Below are positions 22,101 to 37,100 of a DNA stretch of 64,000 bases, piece by piece. Each line of letters begins with the position of its first letter. The first letter of the stretch is position 1. A model generated the notes under the pieces. It was not told where the DNA came from. It did no database searches and saw only the letters and a list, made by a program, of their open reading frames with translations. The position numbers and the translations under genes were made by a program. The stretch is from contig OY727098.1 of assembly GCA_963402885.1 (NCBI GenBank), positions 3,343,001 through 3,407,000 of the forward strand. Direction: 5' to 3'. Origin of the DNA: Antedon bifida. Taxonomy: Eukaryota > Echinodermata > Crinoidea > Comatulida > Antedonidae.

Positions 22101-25100
22101 AATTTTCACATTTAATGAACCATGTACTTCTTACATTTGTGTCAATTAGATTAACTCTGTCCAATACTAACCACTATACACTGTAATAACAACCTTAATA
22201 ACTTAAATAATGACTTTAAAAATAGGCAACATATAAAATACAGTAAAGCCCTAGGAGACCCCTTTGGGACCCAAGAAAGTGTCCTCTAAATAGGGGTGGC
22301 TTCAGTGTTAAAACATATATTTTCGTTTCCATTCATTTCATGAGAAAGTATCGGGGTGTCTTCTGAAAAGGAGGATAATATAATAACAGTTTTTAATAAT
22401 TTACTATTTTTAAAAATCTTTCAAAATCTTGGATTCGTTATGGATACAATTGTATACATCTTTCAAAATTAAAAATGTTTAATATTCTAATTTGACACAT
22501 TTAATATTCCAGACATTTAAACTAGACTTTTAAATAAAAGGAGCTAAACAGTTGGAAAGGTGAATTAAACATTGAATAACATTTTGTTCAAATTATTGTT
22601 TTTACTTCGTAAATTTTACCATTTCTAATGACCGAAAAAAACAGCATGAGTACTCAGACTCTGTTACTTGATACTAAATATGTCCAAATTACATATAACT
22701 ATATCAGTTTTGATTGTCTAAAACTCGAAGAAAATCACATACAAATTTTAATATAAGATAAATTTGGGAAAAATGATATAATATTTCATATTTAAGTTTG
22801 ATGTGTGTTAGGCACATGCTTCAACGTTGATGAAGTCAAGCTGGGACAGGTTAATTTACAGCTCAAGACCATATGGCTCAGATGGAAAATTTCAAAGATA
22901 TTTCAGCCTTGATATTATTAATATTATTAATATTGCTGATTATTGCATAACATTGGAAAATATAGTAATTGTGATTAAAGACGAGAAAGATTGTGAGGAA
23001 AGAGGGAAAAAGGAAGATGAAATGAGAATGATTTTGTCAATGAAATTTCAATAATTATGACAAGGAAAAAAGTAAAAATGTTGATAATCATAACAAAGAA
23101 AATCATTAAAAGATAAAACAAAATTATAACAAAGAAAAGGAAAACAAGAAGGCTTTGATTTTAATTTGATTTAAGTGAAAATTACCGAAAGTAACACAAC
23201 TATACAAAGTAAACAATGTCATGGGGTTGTCAAAAGCAAACTTAATTAATGTAAGAAGACTTTCTTCTTTTTAAGCATAATGAAGTTGATAAAATAACAA
23301 TAAAAAAGGAAAAAGAAAGATGATAATGATGGTGATTGTGACAATAATTACAATGAAATTAAGAGGATCACAAGAAAGATAAAATGAAGAGTTCAAAGAC
23401 AAGAATAAGAAATGGTAATAGAAAGGCTTGCAAAGTTAATTGTCCTCTTTTTCCATAACTTACAATTAGCTGTTTCAACACTAAATTCTTGCCATTACAT
23501 TTTACTAATGTTGTGTTTTCCATGTCATCAGCAACACTTTTTTCTTTACTCTAATCTAAATCATTTAAATCTAATCTATGTACTTTTAGTGTTATTAACA
23601 CATGCTGTTTTGATGACAACCGCTGGAAATCGCAATCATAAAAATTACAACTGAAATGACTTTTTGAAGCACAGTCAAGTGAAGCTGTATTGTCTTCAAA
23701 GAACATAAGCAAATTTAACATTAACTATAACTTGATATCGAAGATTTAAAGCAAATTATTTAAATGATGCATCTGCAACATTTTGAAGAAAAAAGAACTA
23801 ACTCAGGAAAAAAGAACTAACTCTTTGAGCCATTTGTAAACACAAAATAATACTCTTACCAAACTGCCTTGTGACCCACTTCCCTGTAAATGATGAATCC
23901 ACAACATTTTTAGAAACTACTGGTACCACACAAATGAGCACGAAAATATAGCAAGTTTGCATTTCTAAATTGATTCTTGTCTTCAAAATAATCTGGTGTA
24001 ATCTTTTGTAAATCTTATAAATTGTATTAAAACTTATCAGACTACCAGACAACATAGGCCTACTTATTGTAGGGCCACTGGGATTTTAACCAACATAAAC
24101 AGAAAAACAATATCTTTGGTTGGATAGACTAATAAAAAGGGTATTTACATATAAAGATATTAATATTAGTAGATCTATATTTAATATATTACAAGTGCAG
24201 ACAAACATATGCTTGCCATTAAAGATCAGGAGATACAAAGTTAGAACCACAAGAAGATAATTTATCTCCTGCTTGATTAAATTCTAACTAAATGTTTCAA
24301 CACCCCTAAAAAACAAATGAAATAATCCATAAAACTTTTTAGTTTTAGAGAACCAATCAAGAGGGAGTAAAATGCTACTATGGTAACCTAGTTTGATTGC
24401 AATTTTCTAATATGAAACAAGGAATCCACTCCTTCAAAATAATGTATAGATATTTTGTTTGAAAATTTTAATTGTTTGGTGTCTGTAAAAATACAGAAGG
24501 TTTAACAAAGACAAAGATACTGTTTGTCTTAATGTAATTTGATGTTTACATTGTATGCATTTCAGCTGGTTCAAAATCTGTATGCTGTGTGAGATCTATG
24601 GCTAATATATCAAGTAGCAAAGTGATCCAAATTAAATTTCTTTTATTTTGTGTTTCAGCTAAAAAAAACTGCACTATAAATACAAGTTAAATGTTGATAA
24701 TTCCATTGAACAGGTTATTTCTGCCGTTTCCATTTCCAAGAAAATAGAGGTAATTTATTCATACGTTCACCAGTTATTTATTTGAAACTATTTTAGTTTT
24801 AAAATGTGTTACACTCTATAGCTACTGTAGCAATCAGGTTATTATTGTATGTCTCATGTAGCAAACAGCTGCAAATTAAATCAAAGGTTGATATTACATT
24901 GTATTGATCCTTGCAGCAATGATCTTGGGTGGCAATTGGAATCATTTTTAACCCTTAGTCCATTGATCCAAATAGATGGCAAATTGCCATGTGCATGTAA
25001 ATATTCCTTGGAGTATTTCTAGCCCATGATATCAATGATTCAGATAACAAATTGACATCATGCAAGTTTAAAGTTTGTCATAAATACGGCATCTTCATTT

Positions 25101-28100
25101 AAGTTTAGGTTGAAGTCACCCTATGCTGCAGGTTTGCTGAAAACACAAAAGGCACTTTTGGTATATCTACAGAATTTTGGGACACTCCTGTTTAATGGAA
25201 GATAAAGGGAACACTTTCCTGTGAAACAAATGGGGCAATATATATGTTTTAACACTACAGTCAACATCCTATTTGGAGGACACCTTGATTATGGGAACAC
25301 TTTATTGGTTCTAATGTATATTGTTTTGCTTCATTAAATTTTAGTTTGTCATTCAAACCTAAATGTCTGATTTTTTTTAGCAGGCCGGTGAACAATAGAA
25401 TGTTCTGTGAACAGTTCAATAGGCCGTGGATTGTAGGTATACTGTAGATGGGTGGATAGTTTATGGTGGACAAGGTACATTCGGTTGGTATAGGTGGAGG
25501 GGTACATAAAATTAGCTATGTGTTTGATCAGATAGTGGGCAGTTAGGTTTGTTCAGATTAGTTAGGATACAGCAATTGTGTTGGTGAACTTGTGGTGCTG
25601 AACTTCAGATACAAAATTATTAGATAAGTAATAAAAAAGATTTAAATTTGAATAAAAGTTATTCTGGTAAGAGTAAAAACTTATCATTCTAAATATATTA
25701 TAATGAATAAATTAATAAGCTTCTATGGTTTTTTAGTTACATTTAAATTCTGATTATAAAAAGCATATTCTAAAGAAAATTTAACCAAAGATAGAAGTGA
25801 CTTTTAGAAACACTTAAAAGTCAAAATAAATGTATAGAAATAGATAGCAGATATAAGTCAAAGCAAATAAACACTGGAATAAACAATTACAATGGACAAA
25901 TTGCGAGAATACACATTGGTTTCACAGGGCGAGCATATGGCCACGATATGTTTCCAATTAAACTATTGTAATTTGAAACTACCCTTGATCAAAATAAAAG
26001 TTTGAACATTTGAAATCACACTGAAATGTGTCAAGGCCGACTACAAATAAAATTTTATAAGAAAATTCCTGGCGCGTCTCAATTTGTCAAATTGATGATT
26101 GGATTAAAATATCAACACTACTGAAAGCCGACAGACTGTCATTTTGATTGCTTCAAGCACAAACAGAGGCAAGATGAAATCATCAGAAATATAATTTATG
26201 TAATCTTTAAACGGGATAGCTTAAGGTGAAAAAAAGTATTATCATTTTAAATCACATAGTTTACTAAAATGAAACACTTTTTAAAGTTAAAAGGAACCAT
26301 TTTCAAATAAGTTTCACTTTGCACAACATATTTTATTTGAATATAGGTTTCACAATCCAAATAAATTACATACGTTTTATAGTAAGACTAAGAGGAACCT
26401 TTGCAAGTTCCACTTTAGGTTTCTAGTAGTTTTCACAATGTACATTTCTAATTTCATTTCATCTGAAGTGAAATTATTACAACTTATAAAGATTATAATT
26501 AATTTACTTTTTATTTAAATTTACAACAAATGATATTGTAAATATTATTTATATATACTATTTTATGTACTGTAGTTTTTAAATGAATAAATTAAATCAG
26601 TCAAGTCTTATTTAATGTTACATGTTTGGTTTGGTCAATGAGTTAAATATTATACTTTTAATTCATAATTTAATATGTTATGTCTATTCTGAAAGACATT
26701 AAAAGACTCCTGTCTATTCCGGTGGATGTTAAATGTACCCCTCCTTTAAAAAGGCTTTATGTGCCAATATTCCTTACCTCCATTGCAGGATACTGAACAC
26801 TCAGACCAGCCTAACTCTTTCCAATAATAGCCTGCTGTGTAGTTATAATATACATATTCAAGTTCAGTTGCTGGAGACACAAACATAACCTAAAAATGAG
26901 TACACAAAGCAAAAGTATTGTATTATAACTTTTTTTAAATAAACAAAACATTCAAGAGGCTGAGTAAAATGACATTTGTGTTTGGATTTTATCATTTTAA
27001 AAATCAATGAATGTAATACAGTATGTAATAATAATAATTGATTTAAAGATGTATCGCACCCCAAAACTATAATGACAAATAGAGATCACTACTGTATTTG
27101 AATAAACCATTTTATAGGATGGCTTGCCTCTCTTTTTGGAATTTCTCTATTATCAGTCGTAATATGAATAATCATACCGTTAATTGCATCGCATTTGGTA
27201 TAGGTCCTTGAACCACAATTCTTTTCTTCCCTCTCCTTTCAGTCATATACCGTACTCTTGTCCCCGAGACCATGTACGTTCCTGCTCGGCTAGCAGGGGG
27301 AAATTGGTTCAGTCCACGACGTTCTGCACCAAGCATGGTCCCTCTCACTCCTATGTAGTTATTTCCTCGGTATCGAATCATTATATTTGTGGCTCCTTGG
27401 GGAAAGGTATATACAACATCCACTCCTGTTTGAATGAAAGTGGTGTTAGTAGTTTATTTCGTGCCTAGCTTACCTGGATAAATCATAGCCCATGCTCTCC
27501 AGAAGGAGGGCTTAGATACGAAAGTAAAAAGTTCCTAGAACACCCCTGTACCATAATGAACTAGTCCAACGTACCACCGTCATCATTTTCTTTTGTAACA
27601 TGGAAGCGTTAACACAGTGTTAATTTAAAATAGACAAGTATCATCATGATTTACCTTGACTTTTACCACTTTTTAATTTGAAAGGTTGACCCTTGATTAC
27701 TTGGCAAGTTTGTCCGTTGCCATTGCATACTCCACATCGATCTAGTTTCGATATTGAATTCAATTGGCCGTCGCAACCTACAGGCTAAAAAAAGGAATTA
27801 AATCATAATAGGCCTACTAGTATTGAAAGAAATGTAAATTTAGCTGGAGTCAAGATTTAAAAGCTTATACTTTTTTAGAACCCTTCCTTAATAGGAGTTC
27901 TGTATAGCCAAGATAACATAACATAGTGGTTTGGTAAATAAAGAAGTCATATTAATAAACACACATCAACATCTGTGTAATCTTTGAAAACTTGTGCCAT
28001 AAATTTGTTTCTTTTAGTATAGCGCCCTCAATCTTAGAAAACTTTTAAAATGTTACAAACTTTTATATAAATTGTATAGAAAAGGAAAAAAAAGGGGGAA

Positions 28101-31100
28101 AATAGTAAATTGGAAGACTATCAAATATAAAAAAGATTTGAAAGGACAAACAAATTCTATAGAAAATAGTTTGAAAATAATAAGATAGTATTCAAATTTA
28201 ACTCGTTTCAAAATACAGTAAGTTAAATTATTAAGTCTACCAAATCTGTGTAGAGTAACTTTAGTAATTTTTTTTTTACCCTTTGGAATTAAATTGCACC
28301 ACTTACATACTGCTGTGTGGTCACTTATTCACTCTAGAGGCAAGATAAAATATGCTGTTTTGTCACCTGTTTTCTACCAAACGAAACAAATTAATTTCAA
28401 AAGTGTTCTATTACATATGATGTAAACCTTTGGGTTATTATTGTACAGCCAATTCAACATTAGGTCTAACATTATCAAAATCTGAACTACTGTATACTGG
28501 CCATTATATGGTAAAAGCTGACATTAAATCCAGCGCAGAGCATTGATGTGATCTCCACACTTTGACACCTAGGACAATCAAAGTATATTAATTGAAATGT
28601 TGAGCAACTCAACAGTTCTTTTCAGAACTAAATATATGTACTATTCTTCAAACTTTATATCAACATAATTTGTTGATATCAAGTTTGCGGTACAAATCAA
28701 TATCATTGATTTCACCATGAAAACCTTCAAACAACAACATTTTAAAAAGTTTTTTCAATCAATTGCAACTGAACAGAGTCTGCATCAGTTCTATATTTTA
28801 AATAAAAGTAACATTAATGTTTACTTTGATAAAGGAAATCTATCTGTGGAACTGTAGGGTGCTAAGTGTTTGTCCTTTGTAGTGTAAAGGTCAAACTAAA
28901 AACAATTTATATCAATGACCAAAAGTTAAAGTATGCACCGCCTTAAGTCTTGGTCTAGTAATATGACAACTTTATAAAGTCATTATCCCGTAGCCTAAAG
29001 GCAGAAATGATAGGCAATGGATTAGTCACTGTTGCAACTCATTGGTATAGAACCCAGCAGGTCTATTTGCGGCCTAGCTTTGGGTCATAGAGAGTATTGG
29101 ACAGTGTTTGGACAGCCTACGCCTAAAGTTGAATGGAAATTAACATGCTGTGCTTCTTTTGGAAGGGGTGACAGAAAAACATCCTCGGAGAGCAATACTA
29201 TAATCTTATACAAAATACAATATTTTGTTTATCAACTAAACTTACAAACCTAAATTGAATAGGTGATTTCATTAAAACATGTGGGGGATGAATCTGACCA
29301 CATCTAAATTAAACTATGTGAACATTTGCCAACTTTTCCATTACAATTAAATAGTAATATATTTCATAAGATCAAATTTAATTGTGTTACTGACTTTGAA
29401 TTAGATTCTTCTAAACTAATAAAAAGTTTAATCTCAAAAGAAATTAACTAGTTATTGTAATTAAAGTAGATATTATTTAATAATCTAAAAGTAACTAGTA
29501 AACTCAATTAAAAATACTTTTCGTCGCTTGTCTGTCTAAAGGCATACATTTTGTTTCGAGAAATTAATAGAAATAGGAACATAATAGCACGGATATAAAG
29601 GATTGATACATAATTCCTTTAATCAGTGCGAGTGCATGTTCAATTTTTCAACGTTTTTGGTACAGTACTGTACCTTGCTTGGTTCCATATTTACACATTA
29701 TGTTAACCAAAAAAACACCTCTGTTTAATGCCTATGTATTTGACTAGATAAAGCCAATTAACCTGTATCACAAGAAACCTACGGTAGTAATGATGTATCC
29801 TCTGGTGGGGGGTTTGGGATGTCTTCAAATCTCTCCTCAAAACCCACCTTTTGAATTTTGAATTTTTTAAATTTTTCTGTCAATGTAAAGCGCATTGAGG
29901 CTTTCAGCATAATGCGCTATATCAAGTACCAGTTATTATTATTATTATTATTAATGATATTTAAAAAATATGCAGGGATAGATTTAAGAGAAGACATACA
30001 CATCATTTTATTTTATGTTTTAATCTAAAATAAAACATAATTAGTTTTTTTTAATAAATTGCTAATGATAACCAAAAGCACAATCCATTCACCAAGATCT
30101 ACACAAGATGTTCTACGTATTCAAAATCTTAAACAATTACTTGGAAATGGAGTTGATTTTACAAAAAAAAAATCCTGAGATCTTGCAATATTCAAAACCA
30201 ATACCATGGGATTGGAGCCTAGCATCTTAACCACCAAGCTACAAACCACTTCTATGGGTTCCTTAATTTTAGATTTGCCTCTGAGCTGATCTGTGTCATT
30301 CTGAACAGCTCAATATCATCAAAAAAACAATATAAAAAAACATACCTCACATTTTCCATTTATACAAATATCTAACATATCAGGTCCACATAATGTGCCA
30401 TCTAAAACTTTAGGTCCTTTTTGTTCAATCAACCCTGTTATTTGCTCCCGACATGTCAACGAACATCTAGCCATGCTGTCTGCGACAGCAAAAGCTGACC
30501 ATTTCAAAAAGCCAGCATCAAATGCAGCGCATTGCTGGTCTCGGGTTATTTCTTCTTGTTCATTTTCTGTACATGGCTGTAAAGAAATTGAATATCAATA
30601 TATTATTAATCATTAGATGGATTGGTATAAACAAAGTTTTTGATGTGGTGATGGTCCAGATATCACTATACTGTACGTGCGTCTTCTTTTTAGCTCTCTC
30701 TTCTCAAGTCACGACAGGGACTATGTGAAAAAGTACACATTTCTAGTGCACACTACCATATTTATTCAAATAAACGCCCCTTTTTGAATAAACACTCCAC
30801 CCCACTCGAATAAACACCTCAGGGCCTTTTATTTGTAGTAGAATTCATTGATTGGCATGATCTACAATTTACCAAAAATTTTGATATAATTTTTACTGTA
30901 TTTTATCACTTCTCGATATTAATTACATTCTATTTTTAGTTGCGTGCAAACACGACTCAGGCTACAGCTCACTCTGTCGGTCGGTCGGTTGGTCTGTCGG
31001 TCGGTAAACACTAAATCAGTATTACCATATTACACCCAAAAAAAAACCCCTCCCCCGAATAAACGTCTCCTCCTGAACAATAAACGCTCCAGGGCATTTA

Positions 31101-34100
31101 TTCAAATAAATACAGTAAGTGAATTTGTGTACACTGGTATTGTAGTATAGTTCTTAATATCCAAAAACAGTTGAGCAGAGCATTTAGCAAGGCAGTAGCA
31201 AAAAAAGTGATGCCTGCGCCTTTTTCTTAAAATACAACGGGCCCTTATCCACAGGCCTACAATTTAAAGTGGAGAAATCTCTTCAATTAAGCAATTAATT
31301 CACATGCTTATTCTAACTAAACTCACTTCAAGTGTAATAACTATATGAAGGCCCTGCACTTGATAATAATCGTATTTTAAATATTTATAATTACCTGTAA
31401 ATTGCAAGTTTTATATGTAATTAGACCAGCTGACGGGCAGGCACCACGTGCACATCCCCTGGCTCGGAATGATAACCCTCGACCACATTTTTTGGAACAT
31501 GGCACCCAGTTTTCCCATTCTGTATAGTTATATGTAGATGGATCTGAACTTGAAACCTAAAAAACAAAATGAGTTTCTTTAACTTACAGTACATTTTTCA
31601 GTTAAGTTAAAATGTTTAAAAGTTTAACTCAATTATAAAAAAATAATTTATATTCATCTTTATTTGTCTAATCAGATACATAAACATACAATAAGAAAAC
31701 CATTTATACACTGCAAATAAAATTCAAAATATACATAAGAGCATTATATCTTAATGATTTTTTTATTTATGAATAATAAATTTTAAAGAAATAATGAGAA
31801 ATATAACTATAGAATTAATAATGAATTAATATTTAATGAATTGAAAATGAAATAATCCAAATTAACTAGTTGATAAATGTTTTATTTCCACAACGAGTAA
31901 AAGAAAATTTGACCTTCGCTGGTATTCAAGTCAGCGTGGTTCTATCCTCAAATAGTATCTATATATAATATCAGAAACACAATATCATATAATGAGGTCA
32001 AATCAACATTATAACAAAACATAGACAGAGGGGATGTCATGTCAGAGTGGCAGTGAGGTTTTTTTTGTTATGCTAAAGGGGTCGCATTGTCATGACTTCT
32101 GCCGGTAAAAATATAAATACACCATGCTCGAGAGTAAAAAAAGTGCACTTATTTTTTATCATGTGACTCACAATTGTCCAATCAAATGACAGGAATCTAT
32201 TTAGGTGTAGATCATATCAGTCTGTATTTTAGATCTTCATATAAAATCATTTACGATATCATAATTGCTGAAGCTAGAGGCACACCTTTATCTAAATTAG
32301 CAACTATTGAGAAACTATTTCTACTAGCTGAGTTTCATCGCAACAAAATTGTTGAAAAACTGTTGGTTTTATTTTCTTTAATCAGCTGCTCACTTAGGAC
32401 CTCGCAGCCAAGAGCGTGAAATATTCGTTTGATAAACAGGTGCACTATTGAGCATGCTCAGTTTGATACCGTTAAGGTGTAACAAGTCAATTCATCGAGA
32501 GAGCGTTATAACAGCTTTGTGAAACAGTTCATGAACTTGGAAAAACATTCCAGATCAAAATAACTATACATCAAATATGATATCATTATCAGATATAGTA
32601 AAATAAAAGAAACTAAACAAGGCTTTGGAAACAGTAGTTGGATATAAATTAAGATACTAATAAATCATAAAACGTATAATATAAAACTTAATAACAAGGA
32701 AGAAATGCCAAACCTCTTGAATAAATCAATCCGTACACAGGGCTATGAGACTACCGTATTATATAAAAGTTGATATAACAATTAGTAAATGAAAAATAAG
32801 TAAGTTTTCATTCTAATATTTTAGATTAAAATTAAAACGGTACTTTTATCTTGTTATTCTATAATTGATACAGTGTTGAGTAGTATTGGAGAGTATGATT
32901 TTATGGAAACTTTTACCTATGCTAAATAGTAAATGTAAAATGTAAATTAATTTCATTCTACAATTTTTTTAAAAATATTATTGTGATAGAACTTTAGGAT
33001 TCTTACAACTCTCATAGCCCTGGGTTAATAGGCTAGGGGGTTCATTTTTAAATTGTATACTAGGTAGATAAATGTTTCATTCCAATTTGAACTAGATATA
33101 CAAGGGGAACACACAAACATAGCCTGCATTAAATAAGATGATGAAGAATTAGATAGAAGAAACATTAAAATTTGCAAATAATATAATATTCAAGCTTACA
33201 CACACATGGTTTAAATATGGGACGAGAAAGTGAGGAGACTTGTTTCCGTACACACAGAAGCAACGAGGGAACGCAGACTAGTCCATAGTTGACACACAGG
33301 AAGTGGTTTAAATGCGTCGTTTTAAAACACAAATTGATTCACAGCTGATAAGACAACTTTTTTAGGGAATTTTCATGCTCTTCGCTCAATCCAGATGGTG
33401 CTATAACAGTGTAAATTAGTCACAGCCAAAAAACCAGTAAAACAAAAGCTATTTTGATGCAGATTTGTAAACTATTAGGAAAAAATTAGTTACAACAGGA
33501 AAAAGGTCAACAAACTACACATTTTATCTAAACTTTTACCTGATTCTAAACAAATTAAAATTAGGAAACCGGATTCATTCTCATCCTGTTTTGTCGGTAA
33601 TGGTAGACTATGCAAAATAAATTGCAACTACTGAGAAAACTATAAAAGGGAAACCATTCACAACCACTCAAAATAAACAAACTCTTGTATTGATCTGCTT
33701 GCCTTTGTAATAGTATTACTATTACACTATTGTCTACACTATCAAACTTTATGTGACAAAAAAATGTGATGTGCCCATATATGGACATGATAATTTAACT
33801 TTTCTGTTTTTGTTGTATTTTGTGTATTGTATCTGTCCTGAGGGTCCCAAATGATCAGCAACTGCTGGATGGATCACCCTCATTAAATATGGTTTTAAAA
33901 AAAAATATCACTACCATATTTGGGCATATTACTACCATATTTCGGCACATCACACTTTTTTTGTAAAAATAGTTTAATAGTATAGACAGAGCTTTAGACC
34001 ATCAGTCTGTTTTTAAAATGTTTTTTTTCATTCATTCAGGGATCACTTTCATAATCAAAATAAAATATATATACATAAATATACTGTAGGTAAACCTATA

Positions 34101-37100
34101 TTTACGAGTACTGATGTACTGTGTATGTATAATATCCAGGGATTGCTAAAAATGGTATAAAAAAATATATAGTTCATAATTTCATTTTAATTAGGGAGCG
34201 TGCCCCTAGACCTATCCTCCAGCGACTTACAAAACTAGCCGTGGCTAAATTAAATAATTCATAGCTTTATGATAGTCAGCAATTTCATTATATAATAATA
34301 ATATTCTGGATTTATATAGCGCCTAATGTTGTGAAACCTCTAAGCGCTGTACACAAACTAATACGATAAAAGGGATTCCAACCATGCCAAAAAAAAACCC
34401 ATACAAAGTGTATATTTCATTTTAGAAATATTAAAAACTACTGTGTTTATATCCTAGAGTTGCAAAATAGATTTTGGTAAAGGTACCATGAAATTGGAAT
34501 AAGCTATACCCTCGTTAAGAATGAACTTGAAATAGCCTTAGGATGGTATTAAACATTGATCTTCGGTGCTCTAGTCCTGTTAATAGGGTTCAGTTATTTT
34601 TCACCTAATAATCCTTTGAGAGCAACAACCATACCAAGGTATTTCAACTTAGAAAATTTTCAGTTGAACCTCTGAAATAATATGTTATGTTTTGATCTGT
34701 ATCATTCATGGACCCAAGGGGTTGTTTTTGAGGTTACTTTAAAATAGCCCATTGGGCAAGTGCAGTAGATCTGTATTTTTACTGGCCTAAAATCAACATA
34801 AGCATTGTTCGAAAAACTGTTGTACTAAAAAATTCAATAAAACATGACCAAACGGGACAGTTACTGAGTAACCTCAACGGGGAAATTATAGATTTTACTT
34901 GCCATCGGCCAGTTGACTTATGCTAAATCAAACATTGTAAGACTTAAATCAAAATAGCCACATCACAATTATGCATATTATTATAAAAATTAAAATGCTT
35001 TCAAATATATTTAGTGAAAAAAGTTCTTTTAAGTTAAAATGTCTCTTTTCTCTATTCTTTGATACTTATCTTTATCGATCAAACATTTCGGCAGACAATT
35101 AAGAACTAATAGTTTATTGTGACAAGGAGTGGAAAAGAGGCATATATCTACATTAATATATCCAGAACATGCAAACACACAAACAAAAAAATAAAATAAT
35201 TTGTTTATGCCCTTAAATATTTCCCGATAGCCCATTCCATGTCCAAATAAGTTTAATTTATTTTTAAAAGACCAAGAAGATTCATATCAAAAAAGCATAA
35301 ATGACGAGTGATTATTATTTTTTTATTTACAAAAACACAGAACAGTAAATCTCATGGTAATTATTTCAAGAAGTTTTTGTCGTCAGCGGGTCTTGCTTTG
35401 AAACATTCTCGTTAAATAATGATTAATAACATGTGGCTGCTTTTGAACTTAGTCACCTTCTAATGCCAAATTCTTTAAAAAATAGGAAGATGAATCAATT
35501 ATCAATTTAGAAGAGGGCACTCAATAAAATGGGTGTGTAGGCTTGTTGAAATTGAAAAAAAAGTATTAGATTGCACCACATTGCAGTACATTGATATTTC
35601 ATAGAGTAGAATATTTAGAGGACACCCTATTCAGGATACTTCCCCATTCAGGGGACACCACTATTCAGAAAACACCCTAGGTATTAAAGATACTTTGTTA
35701 AACTCCGTCTACACTATCAAACTTTATGTGACAAAAAAATGTGATGTGCCCATATATAGACATGATGTCGTCATATCACTACCATATTTGGGAATATCAA
35801 TACCATATTTGAACACTAGTTTGATAGTGTAGACCGAACTTAAGATCTTTGTATGATGTTTACAAATTAATTTTTTTAATTTATTTTAATTGTTCTGTTT
35901 ACCTGGAAAATGAATAAAATAAAAATACAAATGCATGCTAATGAATTAGAAGTATTCAAAATGTGTAGGGGGCCATCTCTCTGAATGATGATATAGTACA
36001 CGGTACAGTTTCCAGAAAATATTAAATATATTTTAAAAATCCTGGAAAACAAAGATTAAATCAACACATGAAACTGATTATAGATATGGTTCACTCAGTG
36101 TTAATTTAATATTTGATATAGACAATTCTGAGACATTTATCAGCACTTCAGAAGGACCGTGCTGCAGCCAAAGGCTATAATATTGTAGTCTATCCATTTA
36201 TTGTCATGCCTGAGGCAAAATTCAGGGTCAAAATATTAATTTTTTTATAAATTGTCTGCTTCATGATAGATTTGTTACACAATGACTTTCATAATAAAAA
36301 AAACAATGTGACACAAATCTTTCATGATCAAACACTAAGAATAGTGACAATATTTAGTAATTGAGTGACACCTTGATGTTCGGACTTCCTGTGTTACTTT
36401 ATTCTAAAGCTCTCGCCCTAACATTTTAGTTAAACAAAAACATATTTAACCCTCGGAAAGTTCTTTTTTATTTTATGTTTCTTTATTTTGTAACTATTAA
36501 CTTTTTTTGTAAGAAAATGTTGAAGATATTCCTTTTATTGGATTGGGAACCACAATTCTCTGATCATTAAAGACTGATCAATCTGTATGGATAATTTTTT
36601 TTAAATGTAATTGAAATGGTTGATTGTTAGTTTAATTGATTTGTATAAATAAAGGTGGTTGATAATAATTGGTACAATAATCAGAAAAACCTGTATTTCC
36701 AATTCAGAAAAAATTAAAAACATTTAAAGATGTATTGTCCCACTGAAAACATTTTGTGTTAAATATTCCATTTTAATGTCACATAATAGTTATCCACTTT
36801 GACCAAAAATTAGATTGAAAAAAAAATATTTACCTGCAAAAACTGTAATCAGCCAATGAATTTTTGGTTGAATTTAACCATTTATTTTGTCATTTATAGC
36901 GAAAACATTTTTTTATTTGTATTTATTTTCTACAGAAGCGATTAACTTTGTTAAAATCTACAAAATAACCTATTCCAAGTCTAATTTAATTAATCTTCAT
37001 TTTTCATGTTTTTGGGGAACAATATATCTTTATTAAAGTAAATTTGTATAAAAGCAGGTGAAAGTATCATTTTCAAGATAAGAATTCACCAACAGTATCA

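Larger units (their letters stand above)
20357..26777. other. Gene 2 intron 6 (6.4 kb)
   Basis: It contains a palindromic MITE (21070-21210), a B-box relic near 21957-22000 (complement GGGTTCAAATCC), a repeat with GGGACCC/GAGGATA motifs (about 22247-22380), a purine-rich stretch (22980-23400) and the possible alternative first exon. Nothing else is recognised. Confidence 0.5.

Noticed and set aside
23860..23883. 24-bp cassette exon between gene 2 exons 6 and 7
   Set aside because: It keeps frame but would insert KWVTRQFG in the middle of a TSP1 right after the second cysteine. The alternative-first-exon reading explains the upstream signal-like sequence better.
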